Source: an uncultured Clostridium sp. (GTDB lineage Bacteria > Bacillota > Clostridia > TANB77 > CAG-508). Taken from it: 49,573 bases of DNA. The stretch is from positions 1 to 49,573 of the forward strand of contig CAMKEH010000009.1 of NCBI GenBank assembly GCA_946411515.1, in the 5' to 3' direction. The position numbers and the translations under genes were made by a program. Below the pieces are notes generated by a model that did not search any database, had not been told where the DNA came from, and saw only the letters and a program-made list of their open reading frames with translations. Shown piece after piece: positions 1-7,097 of this stretch (positions are counted from its first letter, which is position 1; every line of letters starts with the position of its first letter).

Positions 1-879
1 AACTGGTATCCAGGACATATGGCAAAAACAAGAAGACAGATAGAAGCGGATATAAAAATAGTTGATATAGTTATAGAATTATTAGATAGTAGAATACCTA
101 TATCTAGTAGAAATCCTGATATAGCAAAAATAACATCAAGAAAGAAAAAAATAATAGTATTAAATAAATGTGATTTATCAGATGAAAATAAAAATAATCA
201 ATGGATATCATATTTTAAAAATAATGGGATTTCTGCAGTTTTAGTAGATTCAAATTCTGGTAAAGGGATAGATAATTGTATAAAAGAAATAGAAAAAATC
301 ATGGAAGAACAAATGCAAACTCAAGCAAGTAAAGGAAGAATTGGAAGAAAAATAAGAGCAATGGTAATTGGGATTCCAAATGTTGGTAAGTCATCTTTCA
401 TAAATAGAATTTCTAAAAGAACAACAGCAGGAGTTGGAAACAAACCAGGTGTAACAAAACAAAAACAATGGATCAGAATTAATGATAAAATAGAATTATT
501 AGATACACCAGGCGTTTTGTGGCCAAAATTTGAAAGTGAAGAAGTAGGCTTGAATTTGGCATTTACAGGGACAATTAAAGAAGAAATATTACCAAGAGTA
601 GAAATTGCGTATCAATTAATAAAATATTTGTTAAAAGATTATAAGAAAAATATTTGTGATAGATATGGAATAACTGAAAAATTTATAGAAGAAACTTTAT
701 CAAAAGAACAACCAGAAAATATGAATATATATGAAATAATGCTAGAAATAGGAAGAAAAAGAGGATGTATTATATCTGGTGGAAATATTGATGAAGAAAA
801 GACATCAAGAATAATATTAGACGAATTTAAAAATGGTAAACTAGGAAAAATAACATTAGAAACACCAAAAGATATATAA
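1..879 (+). CDS. rbgA: Ribosome biogenesis GTPase RbgA (YlqF), 5' end outside window
   Basis: Circularly permuted GTPase required for late 50S subunit assembly. The reading frame is open from base 1. The first residues NWYPGHMAK match the conserved start of the family (usually preceded by only a few residues), so very little is missing; the ATG at 19 is internal. Motifs occur in permuted order: G4 NKCD (near residue 55), then G1 GIPNVGKSS (near 124), then G3 DTPG (near 168). The C-terminal helical domain that contacts rRNA follows. The next gene, mrnC, starts 24 bp downstream and also acts on 23S rRNA, so a shared ribosome-maturation operon is likely. No in-frame CGG. Identification is secure. 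Confidence 0.94.
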   Translation, partial: NWYPGHMAKTRRQIEADIKIVDIVIELLDSRIPISSRNPDIAKITSRKKKIIVLNKCDLSDENKNNQWISYFKNNGISAVLVDSNSGKGIDNCIKEIEKIMEEQMQTQASKGRIGRKIRAMVIGIPNVGKSSFINRISKRTTAGVGNKPGVTKQKQWIRINDKIELLDTPGVLWPKFESEEVGLNLAFTGTIKEEILPRVEIAYQLIKYLLKDYKKNICDRYGITEKFIEETLSKEQPENMNIYEIMLEIGRKRGCIISGGNIDEEKTSRIILDEFKNGKLGKITLETPKDI

Positions 880-903
880 CAAAATAATAGAGAGGAAATT
901 AAT

Positions 904-1311
904 GTGGAAGATTTTATAGAAATAAAAAGAAGTAAAGAAGAAGTAAATATGCTATCTCCACTAACATGGGCATATGTTGGGGATTGTGTATATGAATTAT
1001 ATATAAGGACAAAATTAGTAAATGAAAGTAATTTAAAACCTCATAAATTACATATTGAATCTATTAAATATGTAAAAGCACAAGCTCAAGCAGAATTATT
1101 AAATAAAATTTATGAAATTTTAAATGAAGAAGAAAAAGACATAGTAAGAAGAGCAAGAAATACACAAAATCATCATTTACCTAAAAATTGTAATGTTCAA
1201 GATTATATGTATGCAACTGCTTTTGAAGCTTTAATAGGTTTTTTATATTTAACAAAACAAGAGGATAGGTTAAAAGAAATATTGAATAAAACATTTCTTG
1301 ACAATTCATAA
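904..1311 (+). CDS. mrnC: Mini-ribonuclease III (MrnC)
   Basis: Small RNase III-like enzyme without a double-stranded RNA binding domain; in Bacillus it matures the ends of 23S rRNA. The 135 residues match the family size. The catalytic signature is visible as LTWAYVGDCVYELYIRTKL (residues about 20-38, with the conserved Asp) and a second acidic stretch AFEALIGFLYL near residue 108. The start is GTG at 904 with a GAGG ribosome binding site 8 bp upstream; the ATG at 902 is in another frame. It lies directly after rbgA, with which it probably forms a transcript. The -35 element of the next gene lies inside its last codons. Confidence 0.9.
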   Translation: MEDFIEIKRSKEEVNMLSPLTWAYVGDCVYELYIRTKLVNESNLKPHKLHIESIKYVKAQAQAELLNKIYEILNEEEKDIVRRARNTQNHHLPKNCNVQDYMYATAFEALIGFLYLTKQEDRLKEILNKTFLDNS

Positions 1312-1326
1312 TATCTAGTATAAAAT
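1298..1326 (+). promoter_or_regulatory. Sigma-A-type promoter for rubrerythrin
   Basis: TTGACA (1298-1303), 17-bp spacer, TAAAAT (1321-1326), overlapping the end of mrnC. The predicted transcript would start near 1333, downstream of the ATG at 1325, which supports using the ATG at 1358 as the rubrerythrin start. Confidence 0.65.
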
Positions 1327-1357
1327 GAAAAAAATTAATACGAGGAGTGATTTGAAA

Positions 1358-1897
1358 ATGGAATTAAAAGGAAGTAAAACAGAAAAAAATTTGTGGGAAG
1401 CTTTTGCAGGGGAATCACAAGCTAGAAATAAATATACTTATTATGCAAGTAAAGCAAAAAAAGAAGGATATGAACAAATTGCAGCTATTTTTCAAGAAAC
1501 AGCTGATAATGAAAAAGAACATGCAAAAATATGGTTTAAATTATTAAATAATGGCGAAATACCAACGACAGAAGAAAATTTAGTAGCTGCTGCTGGTGGA
1601 GAAAACTATGAATGGACAGATATGTATGACAGAATGGCAAAAGAAGCCAAAGAAGAAGGATTTGATCATATAGCATTTTTATTTGAATCAGTAGGAAAAA
1701 TAGAAAAAGAACATGAAGCAAGATATCTAAAACTAGTTGAAAATCTAAAAGATGGACTAGTATTTAGTAAAGATGGAGATAGAATATGGAAATGTAGAAA
1801 CTGTGGTCATATTGTAATTGGAAAATCAGCTCCAGAAATATGTCCAGTATGTAATCATCCAAGAGCATATTTTGAAATAAAAGCTGAAAATTATTAA
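1358..1897 (+). CDS. rbr: Rubrerythrin (diiron peroxidase with rubredoxin domain)
   Basis: Cytosolic peroxide-reducing protein of anaerobes. The N-terminal ferritin-like four-helix domain carries the iron-ligand pattern (E in WEAFAGESQAR, E..H in DNEKEHAKIW, E in GKIEKEHEARY). The C-terminal rubredoxin domain has two CxxC pairs, CRNCG and CPVC. The start is ATG 1358, which has GAGGAG 10 bp upstream; an upstream in-frame ATG at 1325 overlaps the promoter -10 and has no ribosome binding site. At 179 residues it matches short rubrerythrins. It has its own promoter and a hairpin terminator at 1918-1951, so it is probably monocistronic. Confidence 0.94.
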   Translation: MELKGSKTEKNLWEAFAGESQARNKYTYYASKAKKEGYEQIAAIFQETADNEKEHAKIWFKLLNNGEIPTTEENLVAAAGGENYEWTDMYDRMAKEAKEEGFDHIAFLFESVGKIEKEHEARYLKLVENLKDGLVFSKDGDRIWKCRNCGHIVIGKSAPEICPVCNHPRAYFEIKAENY

Positions 1898-1900
1898 TGA

Positions 1901-1954
1901 AAAATAAAATTTTTATCAAGAGTCAAAGATAATAAAATATCTTAGGCCCTTTTA
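1901..1954 (+). repeat. 54-bp direct repeat, left copy
   Basis: About 50 of 54 positions match 3469-3522. The pair brackets the pilin-like/Hint gene. Each copy contains a terminator hairpin, so duplication together with a transposed or recombined cassette is one explanation. Confidence 0.7.
1918..1951 (+). terminator. Intrinsic terminator after rubrerythrin (copy 1 of a flanking repeat)
   Basis: A 14-bp imperfect stem (arms 1918-1931 and 1938-1951) is followed by TTTAT. The surrounding 54 bp (1901-1954) recur at 3469-3522 with about 4 mismatches, on the other side of the Hint-pilin gene. Confidence 0.75.
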
Positions 1955-2037
1955 TAATAAAAATAGAAAATTTGCAAAAAATAGTTGAATATTAAAAAGC
2001 TTAATGTTACAATTAATCAGAAAAAAGACAAAGGAAA

Positions 2038-3456
2038 ATGTGGTATAAAATGAAAAATTTAAATTTAAGAAAAAAAGAAAAAAATTCCAAAGGGATTACT
2101 CTTTTGGCTTTAATAGTAACAATAATTGTATTGCTTATTTTGGCAGGAGTAACAGTTGCAACATTGACAAGAGATAATGGAATATTAACAAAAGTAGGAG
2201 AAGCTAAGCAAAAAAGTAATAAAGCAGAAGTATATGAGGAATTACAATTAGCAGTGTTAAATTCATCAATAAAAAGAAATGGGAAAATTGATACAACTGA
2301 TTTAAAAAGTGAACTAGAAAGATTAGGTTTTACTGTAATAGAAAAAAGAGATGGAAGCAATGGATTAATAGGATATGAAGTATCAAAAAGAGGATTTACA
2401 TTTGAAATTAATTTAAGCACAGGAGAAATAATAGACAAAGAAACAGAAATCGCAAATGGAGGATCAAACCCAGTAAACTCTACATTTACAATAACGCCAA
2501 CTATTACAAATGGAACATATTCAGGAGCAACAAGTATAAGTAATGGAAAAACAGTAACAATAACAATAACACCAAATAACGCATATGATTTACCAAGTGA
2601 TGTAACAGTAACAGGTGCAACAAAAAGCTATAATAGTGAAACTGGTGTATTAACTTTAAGCAATGCTACAGAAGATGTTTTAATTTCTGGGGTTTGTGGA
2701 TTACATCTTGAAACTTTTACAACTTGTGGATTTGAGTTTGTTTTTGCACCAGGAATGACTTGGAGAGATTTTATAGATCTTCAAGACAGTAAAAATGGAT
2801 GGTATGATATTAATTGCGGCGAAGAAGTTATGTGGCATAACTGGGTTATAGAGGACCAATGTGTAGATGATGAAATTGTGGCCAATAGAACATACGAAGG
2901 GTATTTATACTGTTGCTTTGACGCCGGGTCTAAAATTCTTATGAGTGATGGTACTGAAAAAAATATAGAAGAAATAGTTTCTGGAGATGAAGTATTGTCA
3001 TATAATGAATCTACACATGTTTTTGTTCCTGAGACTGTTGGAAAATTAATAGTAAATAACTTTTCATCTGATTTAGTCTATGTTCATCTTTCCGATGGAA
3101 GAACATTAGGAATGACAGCATATCACCCTCTACTGACTACCGAAGGATGGAAATCATTGCAACCAGAAATTGCAAAAAAACAGTTAGGTATTACTGAAGA
3201 TGTAGGACTATTGGAAGTAGGAGATAATTTGATTGAATATGGATCAATTGGTAAAATTGTAGATATTGAATATAGAAATAAAAAAGAAGGCTATAAAACC
3301 TATACTTTGTCTATGGAGGGAGACATACATAATTTTATTGTAAATAATGTAGTTGCTCATAATGCGGGTGACCCGTGCATTTATGCAAGCGAAGAAATGC
3401 CTAATGCTTCTGTTTATCAAAGAGATTGTGTAACTGGACATTGGCCAAAACAGTAA
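2038..3456 (+). CDS. Pilin-like surface protein with C-terminal Hint (intein-like autoprocessing) domain
   Basis: A 472-residue protein. A short basic N-terminus is followed by GITLLALIVTIIVLLILAGV (residues about 20-39), a class III signal/pilin-like hydrophobic helix, though the Glu normally at +5 is Ala. A central low-complexity region rich in Thr/Asn (near 140-220) follows. Residues 293-442 form a Hint fold: it starts at Cys293 (CFDAGSK), has an inner TAYHPLL block, and ends in VVAHN at Asn442. The residue after Asn442 is Ala, not Cys/Ser/Thr, as in bacterial intein-like domains that cleave rather than splice; this would release a 30-residue Cys-containing tail. Start ATG 2038 has an AAAGG just upstream; ATG 2050 is an alternative. 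Related N-termini occur at 9933 and 19799. The biological role is unknown. Confidence 0.8.
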   Translation: MWYKMKNLNLRKKEKNSKGITLLALIVTIIVLLILAGVTVATLTRDNGILTKVGEAKQKSNKAEVYEELQLAVLNSSIKRNGKIDTTDLKSELERLGFTVIEKRDGSNGLIGYEVSKRGFTFEINLSTGEIIDKETEIANGGSNPVNSTFTITPTITNGTYSGATSISNGKTVTITITPNNAYDLPSDVTVTGATKSYNSETGVLTLSNATEDVLISGVCGLHLETFTTCGFEFVFAPGMTWRDFIDLQDSKNGWYDINCGEEVMWHNWVIEDQCVDDEIVANRTYEGYLYCCFDAGSKILMSDGTEKNIEEIVSGDEVLSYNESTHVFVPETVGKLIVNNFSSDLVYVHLSDGRTLGMTAYHPLLTTEGWKSLQPEIAKKQLGITEDVGLLEVGDNLIEYGSIGKIVDIEYRNKKEGYKTYTLSMEGDIHNFIVNNVVAHNAGDPCIYASEEMPNASVYQRDCVTGHWPKQ

Positions 3457-3468
3457 AATTCATACTAA

Positions 3469-3522
3469 AAAATAAAATTCTTATCAAGAGTCAAAGATAA
3501 ACAAATATCTTAGGCTCTTTTT
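3469..3522 (+). repeat. 54-bp direct repeat, right copy, containing a terminator
   Basis: Near-identical to 1901-1954. The hairpin at 3486-3519 (14-bp stem with one mismatch) is followed by TTTTAT and would end transcription of the Hint-pilin gene. Confidence 0.72.
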
Positions 3523-3543
3523 ATATTAAAAACAATATTTTTA

Positions 3544-3573
3544 TTGAAATTGATCTAAAAAATATGGTATAAT
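3544..3573 (+). promoter_or_regulatory. Promoter for rsmE
   Basis: TTGAAA (3544-3549), 18-bp spacer, TATAAT (3568-3573), located between the terminator and the rsmE ribosome binding site. Confidence 0.65.
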
Positions 3574-3599
3574 AAAAAACATAAAAAGAGGAGAATATT

Positions 3600-4355
3600 A
3601 TGCCAAAATTTTTTGTTGATGATAATCAAATAATAGATAAAAAAATAAAAATAATAGGAAATGATGTTAATCATATAAAAAATGTATTAAGAAAAAAACA
3701 AAGTGACATTTTAACTATATGTAATACATCAAATAAGAAAGACTATTTGTGTGAGATATTGAAAATAGAAGAAAACTTTATTGAATGTGAAATAAAAGAT
3801 GTAATACAAAACAATGTGGAGTCAGATATACATGTAACTATAATGCAAGGACTTCCAAAGGCAGATAAAATGGAACTAATAATTCAAAAATCTGTTGAAT
3901 TAGGAGTATATGATATAACTCCAGTCGAGATGAAAAGATGTGTAGTAAAACTTACTGAAAAAGATAAACAAAAAAAGATTATACGTTGGCAAAAAATATC
4001 AGAAGTTGCTTCAAAACAATGTGGAAGAAATATAATACCAAAAATAAATGAAGTAACAAATATCAAAAATATTTGTAATTTAATTAAACAATATGATATA
4101 GTATTAGTAGCATACGAAAATGAAAACAAAACAACAATAAAAGAGGAATTACAAAAAATCAGAAAAATGTATGACAGTGAAAAAATAATAAAAATAGCAG
4201 TTATAATTGGACCAGAAGGCGGAATGGATGAAGAAGAAATAAGGCTTTTAAGAAATAACGGGGCAAAAACAATAACTTTAGGAAAAAGAATATTAAGAAC
4301 AGAAACAGTAGCATTAAATATATTAAGTGTTATAATATATGAATTAGAAATTTAA
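3600..4355 (+). CDS. rsmE: 16S rRNA m3U1498 methyltransferase RsmE
   Basis: SPOUT-class methyltransferase that N3-methylates U1498 of 16S rRNA. It has 251 residues, normal for the family. The N-terminal PUA-like region starts MPKFFVDDN and includes the conserved H..VLRKK contact. The C-terminal SPOUT knot shows GLPKADKMELIIQKSVELGV, IGPEGGM and LGKRILRTETVALN. Start ATG 3600 is preceded by GAGGAG. It has its own promoter, and the next gene begins 11 bp after its stop, suggesting co-transcription with the downstream membrane protein and yicC. Confidence 0.94.
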   Translation: MPKFFVDDNQIIDKKIKIIGNDVNHIKNVLRKKQSDILTICNTSNKKDYLCEILKIEENFIECEIKDVIQNNVESDIHVTIMQGLPKADKMELIIQKSVELGVYDITPVEMKRCVVKLTEKDKQKKIIRWQKISEVASKQCGRNIIPKINEVTNIKNICNLIKQYDIVLVAYENENKTTIKEELQKIRKMYDSEKIIKIAVIIGPEGGMDEEEIRLLRNNGAKTITLGKRILRTETVALNILSVIIYELEI

Positions 4356-4366
4356 GGGGGAACCAA

Positions 4367-5098
4367 ATGAAAAAAATATTGAAAAATTCAGTGTATGCAG
4401 TTTGTATAATTTTATATTTTGTTGTTTTAGGCTTTGCATATACTAGAATGAATATAGATAGATTATCAGAAGACATAAAAGTTTTTGCTGGAATGTTTTT
4501 AGTGTTGGGGCTAATTAGCTTAGAAAAAGCATATAAGAAAGATGATGGGAAAACTGCAATTGTGGGAATAGAATTATTAGTACTTTCTTTTCATTCTCTA
4601 TCAATAATGCATATGACTTCATTATTAAAATGTGAATTTATACCATATATATTGGCTTCAGCAGCAGTAATAGTAATTTATTATATTTTAAAAATAATTG
4701 TACTTTATACAAAACAAAGAAGAGAGTATTTAAAAGACTTAAGTGATATATCAGAAATAGTAAAAAAAGATGAGCCTATAAAAAAAGAAGCAAAAAAGAG
4801 AAGTGAATTAAAAGTAGAAGTAAGAGAAGATAAGAAAAAAGAAGAAAAAGAAACAAATAAAAATAATAGTAAGAAAAAGACATCTACTAAAAGAAATCAG
4901 AATAAAGAAAAAAATGAAAAAGAAGAGGTAAAAACAAAAAAGAAAACCACTTCAAAAAGTAACAAACCAAAGAAAACTGAGAGCAAAAATAAACCTAAAG
5001 AAAAAACAGAAAGTAAAACAGCCAAAACTACAAAGGCTAAGAAAAATACAACTACAAAAAAGAAAACAACCAAAAAAGAGGTAAGTAAAAATGATTAA
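4367..5098 (+). CDS. Membrane protein with long Lys/Thr/Glu-rich cytoplasmic tail, function unknown
   Basis: 243 residues. Roughly four hydrophobic segments fill residues 1-122 (for example VYAVCIILYFVVLGFAYT, and a last segment around 95-117). From about residue 140 to the end the protein is almost entirely K, E, T, S and N, with repeated KKT and KTTK blocks, and is expected to be disordered and highly basic. A GGGG ribosome binding site precedes ATG 4367. The last 8 bp overlap the start of yicC, so the two are translationally coupled. The basic tail could bind nucleic acid or ribosomes, but nothing in the sequence proves it. I do not recognise the family. Confidence 0.75.
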   Translation: MKKILKNSVYAVCIILYFVVLGFAYTRMNIDRLSEDIKVFAGMFLVLGLISLEKAYKKDDGKTAIVGIELLVLSFHSLSIMHMTSLLKCEFIPYILASAAVIVIYYILKIIVLYTKQRREYLKDLSDISEIVKKDEPIKKEAKKRSELKVEVREDKKKEEKETNKNNSKKKTSTKRNQNKEKNEKEEVKTKKKTTSKSNKPKKTESKNKPKEKTESKTAKTTKAKKNTTTKKKTTKKEVSKND

Positions 5099-5966
5099 AA
5101 GTATGACAGGATATGGTAGAGCTAATCTATCTGAAAATGAAAGAGAATACCAAATTGAAATAAAAAGTGTAAATCATAGATATTTAGATATATCAGTAAA
5201 AATGCCAAGACAATTAAGTTATTTAGAAGATACTATAAAAAAAGAAATATCAAATAAAGTAAAAAGAGGAAAAATAGATGTATTTATTACATTTAATAAT
5301 AATTCTCTAGAAGGAAGAAGTATAAAAATAAATACAGAACTTGCAAAAGCTTATATTGATGAATTAAAGAAATTAGCTGAAAAAGAAGATATATTATCAG
5401 ATATACAAGTTACAGATATTTCAAAATATCCAGATGTATTAAACATACAAAATAATCAAGATGATGATGTAATAAAAGAAGAAGTTATAAAAGTCATAAA
5501 AATAGCAACAGATAATTTTGTTCAAATGAGACAAATTGAAGGAAAGAAAATATCAGAAGATTTAGAAGTTAGATTAGATAAAATAACAGAAAAAGTAATA
5601 GAAGTATCTAAACTTTCTACTGGACTTATTGAAGAATATGTAGTAAAATTAGAAGCAAGAATAAAAGAAATATTAAAAAATCAAGAAATAGACCAAGCAA
5701 GATTAGCACAAGAAGTTGTGATTTATGCAGATAAATGTTCTGTAGAAGAGGAAATAACAAGGCTAAATAGTCATATATTACAATTTAAAAATCTTTTAAA
5801 TTCAGATGAAGCTGTAGGTAAAAAATTAGATTTTATTGTTCAAGAAATGAACAGAGAAACAAATACTATTGGTTCAAAAGCAAACAATTTGGATATAACA
5901 AATATAGTTATAGATTTAAAAACAGAAATAGAAAACATAAGAGAACAAATTCAAAATATAGAATAG
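5091..5966 (+). CDS. yicC: YicC/YloC family endoribonuclease
   Basis: The N-terminus MIKSMTGYGRA and the C-terminal DUF1732 block (FIVQEMNRETNTIGSKANN) define the YicC/YloC family; members have been shown to be endoribonucleases in E. coli and Bacillus. Its 291 residues match the family. ATG 5091 overlaps the previous gene by 8 bp. The gene heads the widely conserved Firmicute block yicC-remA-gmk-rpoZ-priA, here with rpoZ and gmk in swapped order. No in-frame CGG. Confidence 0.9.
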   Translation: MIKSMTGYGRANLSENEREYQIEIKSVNHRYLDISVKMPRQLSYLEDTIKKEISNKVKRGKIDVFITFNNNSLEGRSIKINTELAKAYIDELKKLAEKEDILSDIQVTDISKYPDVLNIQNNQDDDVIKEEVIKVIKIATDNFVQMRQIEGKKISEDLEVRLDKITEKVIEVSKLSTGLIEEYVVKLEARIKEILKNQEIDQARLAQEVVIYADKCSVEEEITRLNSHILQFKNLLNSDEAVGKKLDFIVQEMNRETNTIGSKANNLDITNIVIDLKTEIENIREQIQNIE

Positions 5967-5981
5967 AAAGGATTTGATTTT

Positions 5982-6239
5982 ATGCAATTAGTAAATATAG
6001 GATTTGGAAATATCGTTTCAGCAGAAAGGATTGTAGCTATAGTTAGTCCTGAATCAGCACCAATAAAAAGAATGGTGCAAGAAGCAAAAGATGATAAGAC
6101 AGCAGTAGATGCAACATATGGAAGAAGAACAAGAGCTGTACTTATAATGGATTCAGGACATATTATATTATCTGCAGTTCAACCAGAAACTGTAGGTGGA
6201 AGAATAGATAAATCAATAGATCAAGAGGAAAATCCATAG
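5982..6239 (+). CDS. remA: RemA-like DNA-binding regulator (DUF370)
   Basis: 85-residue protein. It has the RemA core [20 protein letters not shown], then [22 protein letters not shown]. In Bacillus RemA wraps DNA to activate matrix and osmoprotection genes. ATG 5982 has GAAAGG upstream. Its position between yicC and rpoZ/gmk is the standard Firmicute context, which makes the call secure even though the targets in this organism are unknown. Confidence 0.9.
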   Translation: MQLVNIGFGNIVSAERIVAIVSPESAPIKRMVQEAKDDKTAVDATYGRRTRAVLIMDSGHIILSAVQPETVGGRIDKSIDQEENP

Positions 6240-6294
6240 ATAAAAAGCAAAACATAAGTTAAAAAATAGGATTTAGAAAAGGAGATGAAACTAA

Positions 6295-6483
6295 ATGATA
6301 GTAAAGCCAACTGTTAATGAATTATTAGAAAAAGCAGATAACAGATATGAATTAGTAATAGCAACAGCAAGACGTGCTAGACAAATTGCTGAAGGTGCAG
6401 AAGTAAAAACATCAGTAAAAGAAGAATCACCAGTTACTTTAGCTGCAAATGAAATTGCAGAAGGGAAGGTAGAAATATGTTAG
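6295..6483 (+). CDS. rpoZ: DNA-directed RNA polymerase omega subunit
   Basis: 62 residues. The omega signature is visible: PTVNELLEKADNRYELVIATARRARQIAEG. Omega assists folding of beta prime and assembly of RNA polymerase. AAGGAG precedes ATG 6295. The end overlaps the gmk start by 7 bp. In Bacillus the order is gmk then rpoZ; here it is reversed. No frame problems. Confidence 0.92.
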   Translation: MIVKPTVNELLEKADNRYELVIATARRARQIAEGAEVKTSVKEESPVTLAANEIAEGKVEIC

Positions 6484-7046
6484 TAATATTATCTGGAGTA
6501 GCAGGAGCAGGAAAAGACACAGTAAAAAAAGAATTAATGAAACGAATGAAAGATGTAGATACACTTCCATCTTATACTTCAAGACCAATGCGTGAAGGAG
6601 ATGTAGAAGGTGGAACATATAATTTTGTAAGCAAAGAACAGTTTGAAGAAATGATAGAAAATGGAGATTTTTATGAGTATGATGTGCATCATGACAATTA
6701 CTATGGCACTTCTAAAAAATTATTAAATGATAAAATAAGAGAAGGAAAGATAATAGTAAAAGATATTGATGTAAATGGAACAGAACATTTAAAAGATTTA
6801 CTAAAAGCAGATACTAAAATAATAACTATTTTCTTAAGGGTTTCTAAAGAAGAATTAAAAAGAAGATTAAAAGACAGAATAGACAAACCAAGTCCAGCAG
6901 AAATACGTTTAAGACTTGGAAGATTTGAATATGAAGAATCTAGAATAAATCTATATGATTATGTAATAAAAAATGATGATTTAGAAAAAACCGTACAAAT
7001 TATAATGAAAATAATAGAAAATGAAAAAAGAATGCTAAATGCATAA
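6477..7046 (+). CDS. gmk: Guanylate kinase
   Basis: Phosphorylates GMP to GDP with ATP. 189 residues. The P-loop region reads SGVAGAGKDT, a variant of the usual GPSGxGKxT. The GMP-binding segment SYTSRPMREGDVEGGTYNFV and the ENGDFYEYDVHHDNYYGTS block are well conserved. The C-terminal ADP-binding Arg region is RLRLGRFEYEESR. The start overlaps rpoZ by 7 bp, consistent with coupling. Close relatives in the P-loop family are excluded by the GMP-binding motif. Confidence 0.92.
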   Translation: MLVILSGVAGAGKDTVKKELMKRMKDVDTLPSYTSRPMREGDVEGGTYNFVSKEQFEEMIENGDFYEYDVHHDNYYGTSKKLLNDKIREGKIIVKDIDVNGTEHLKDLLKADTKIITIFLRVSKEELKRRLKDRIDKPSPAEIRLRLGRFEYEESRINLYDYVIKNDDLEKTVQIIMKIIENEKRMLNA

Positions 7047-7097
7047 AAATATAAGGGCATCTAAAAGGTGACCTTTATTTTTAATCAAGGAGAAATA

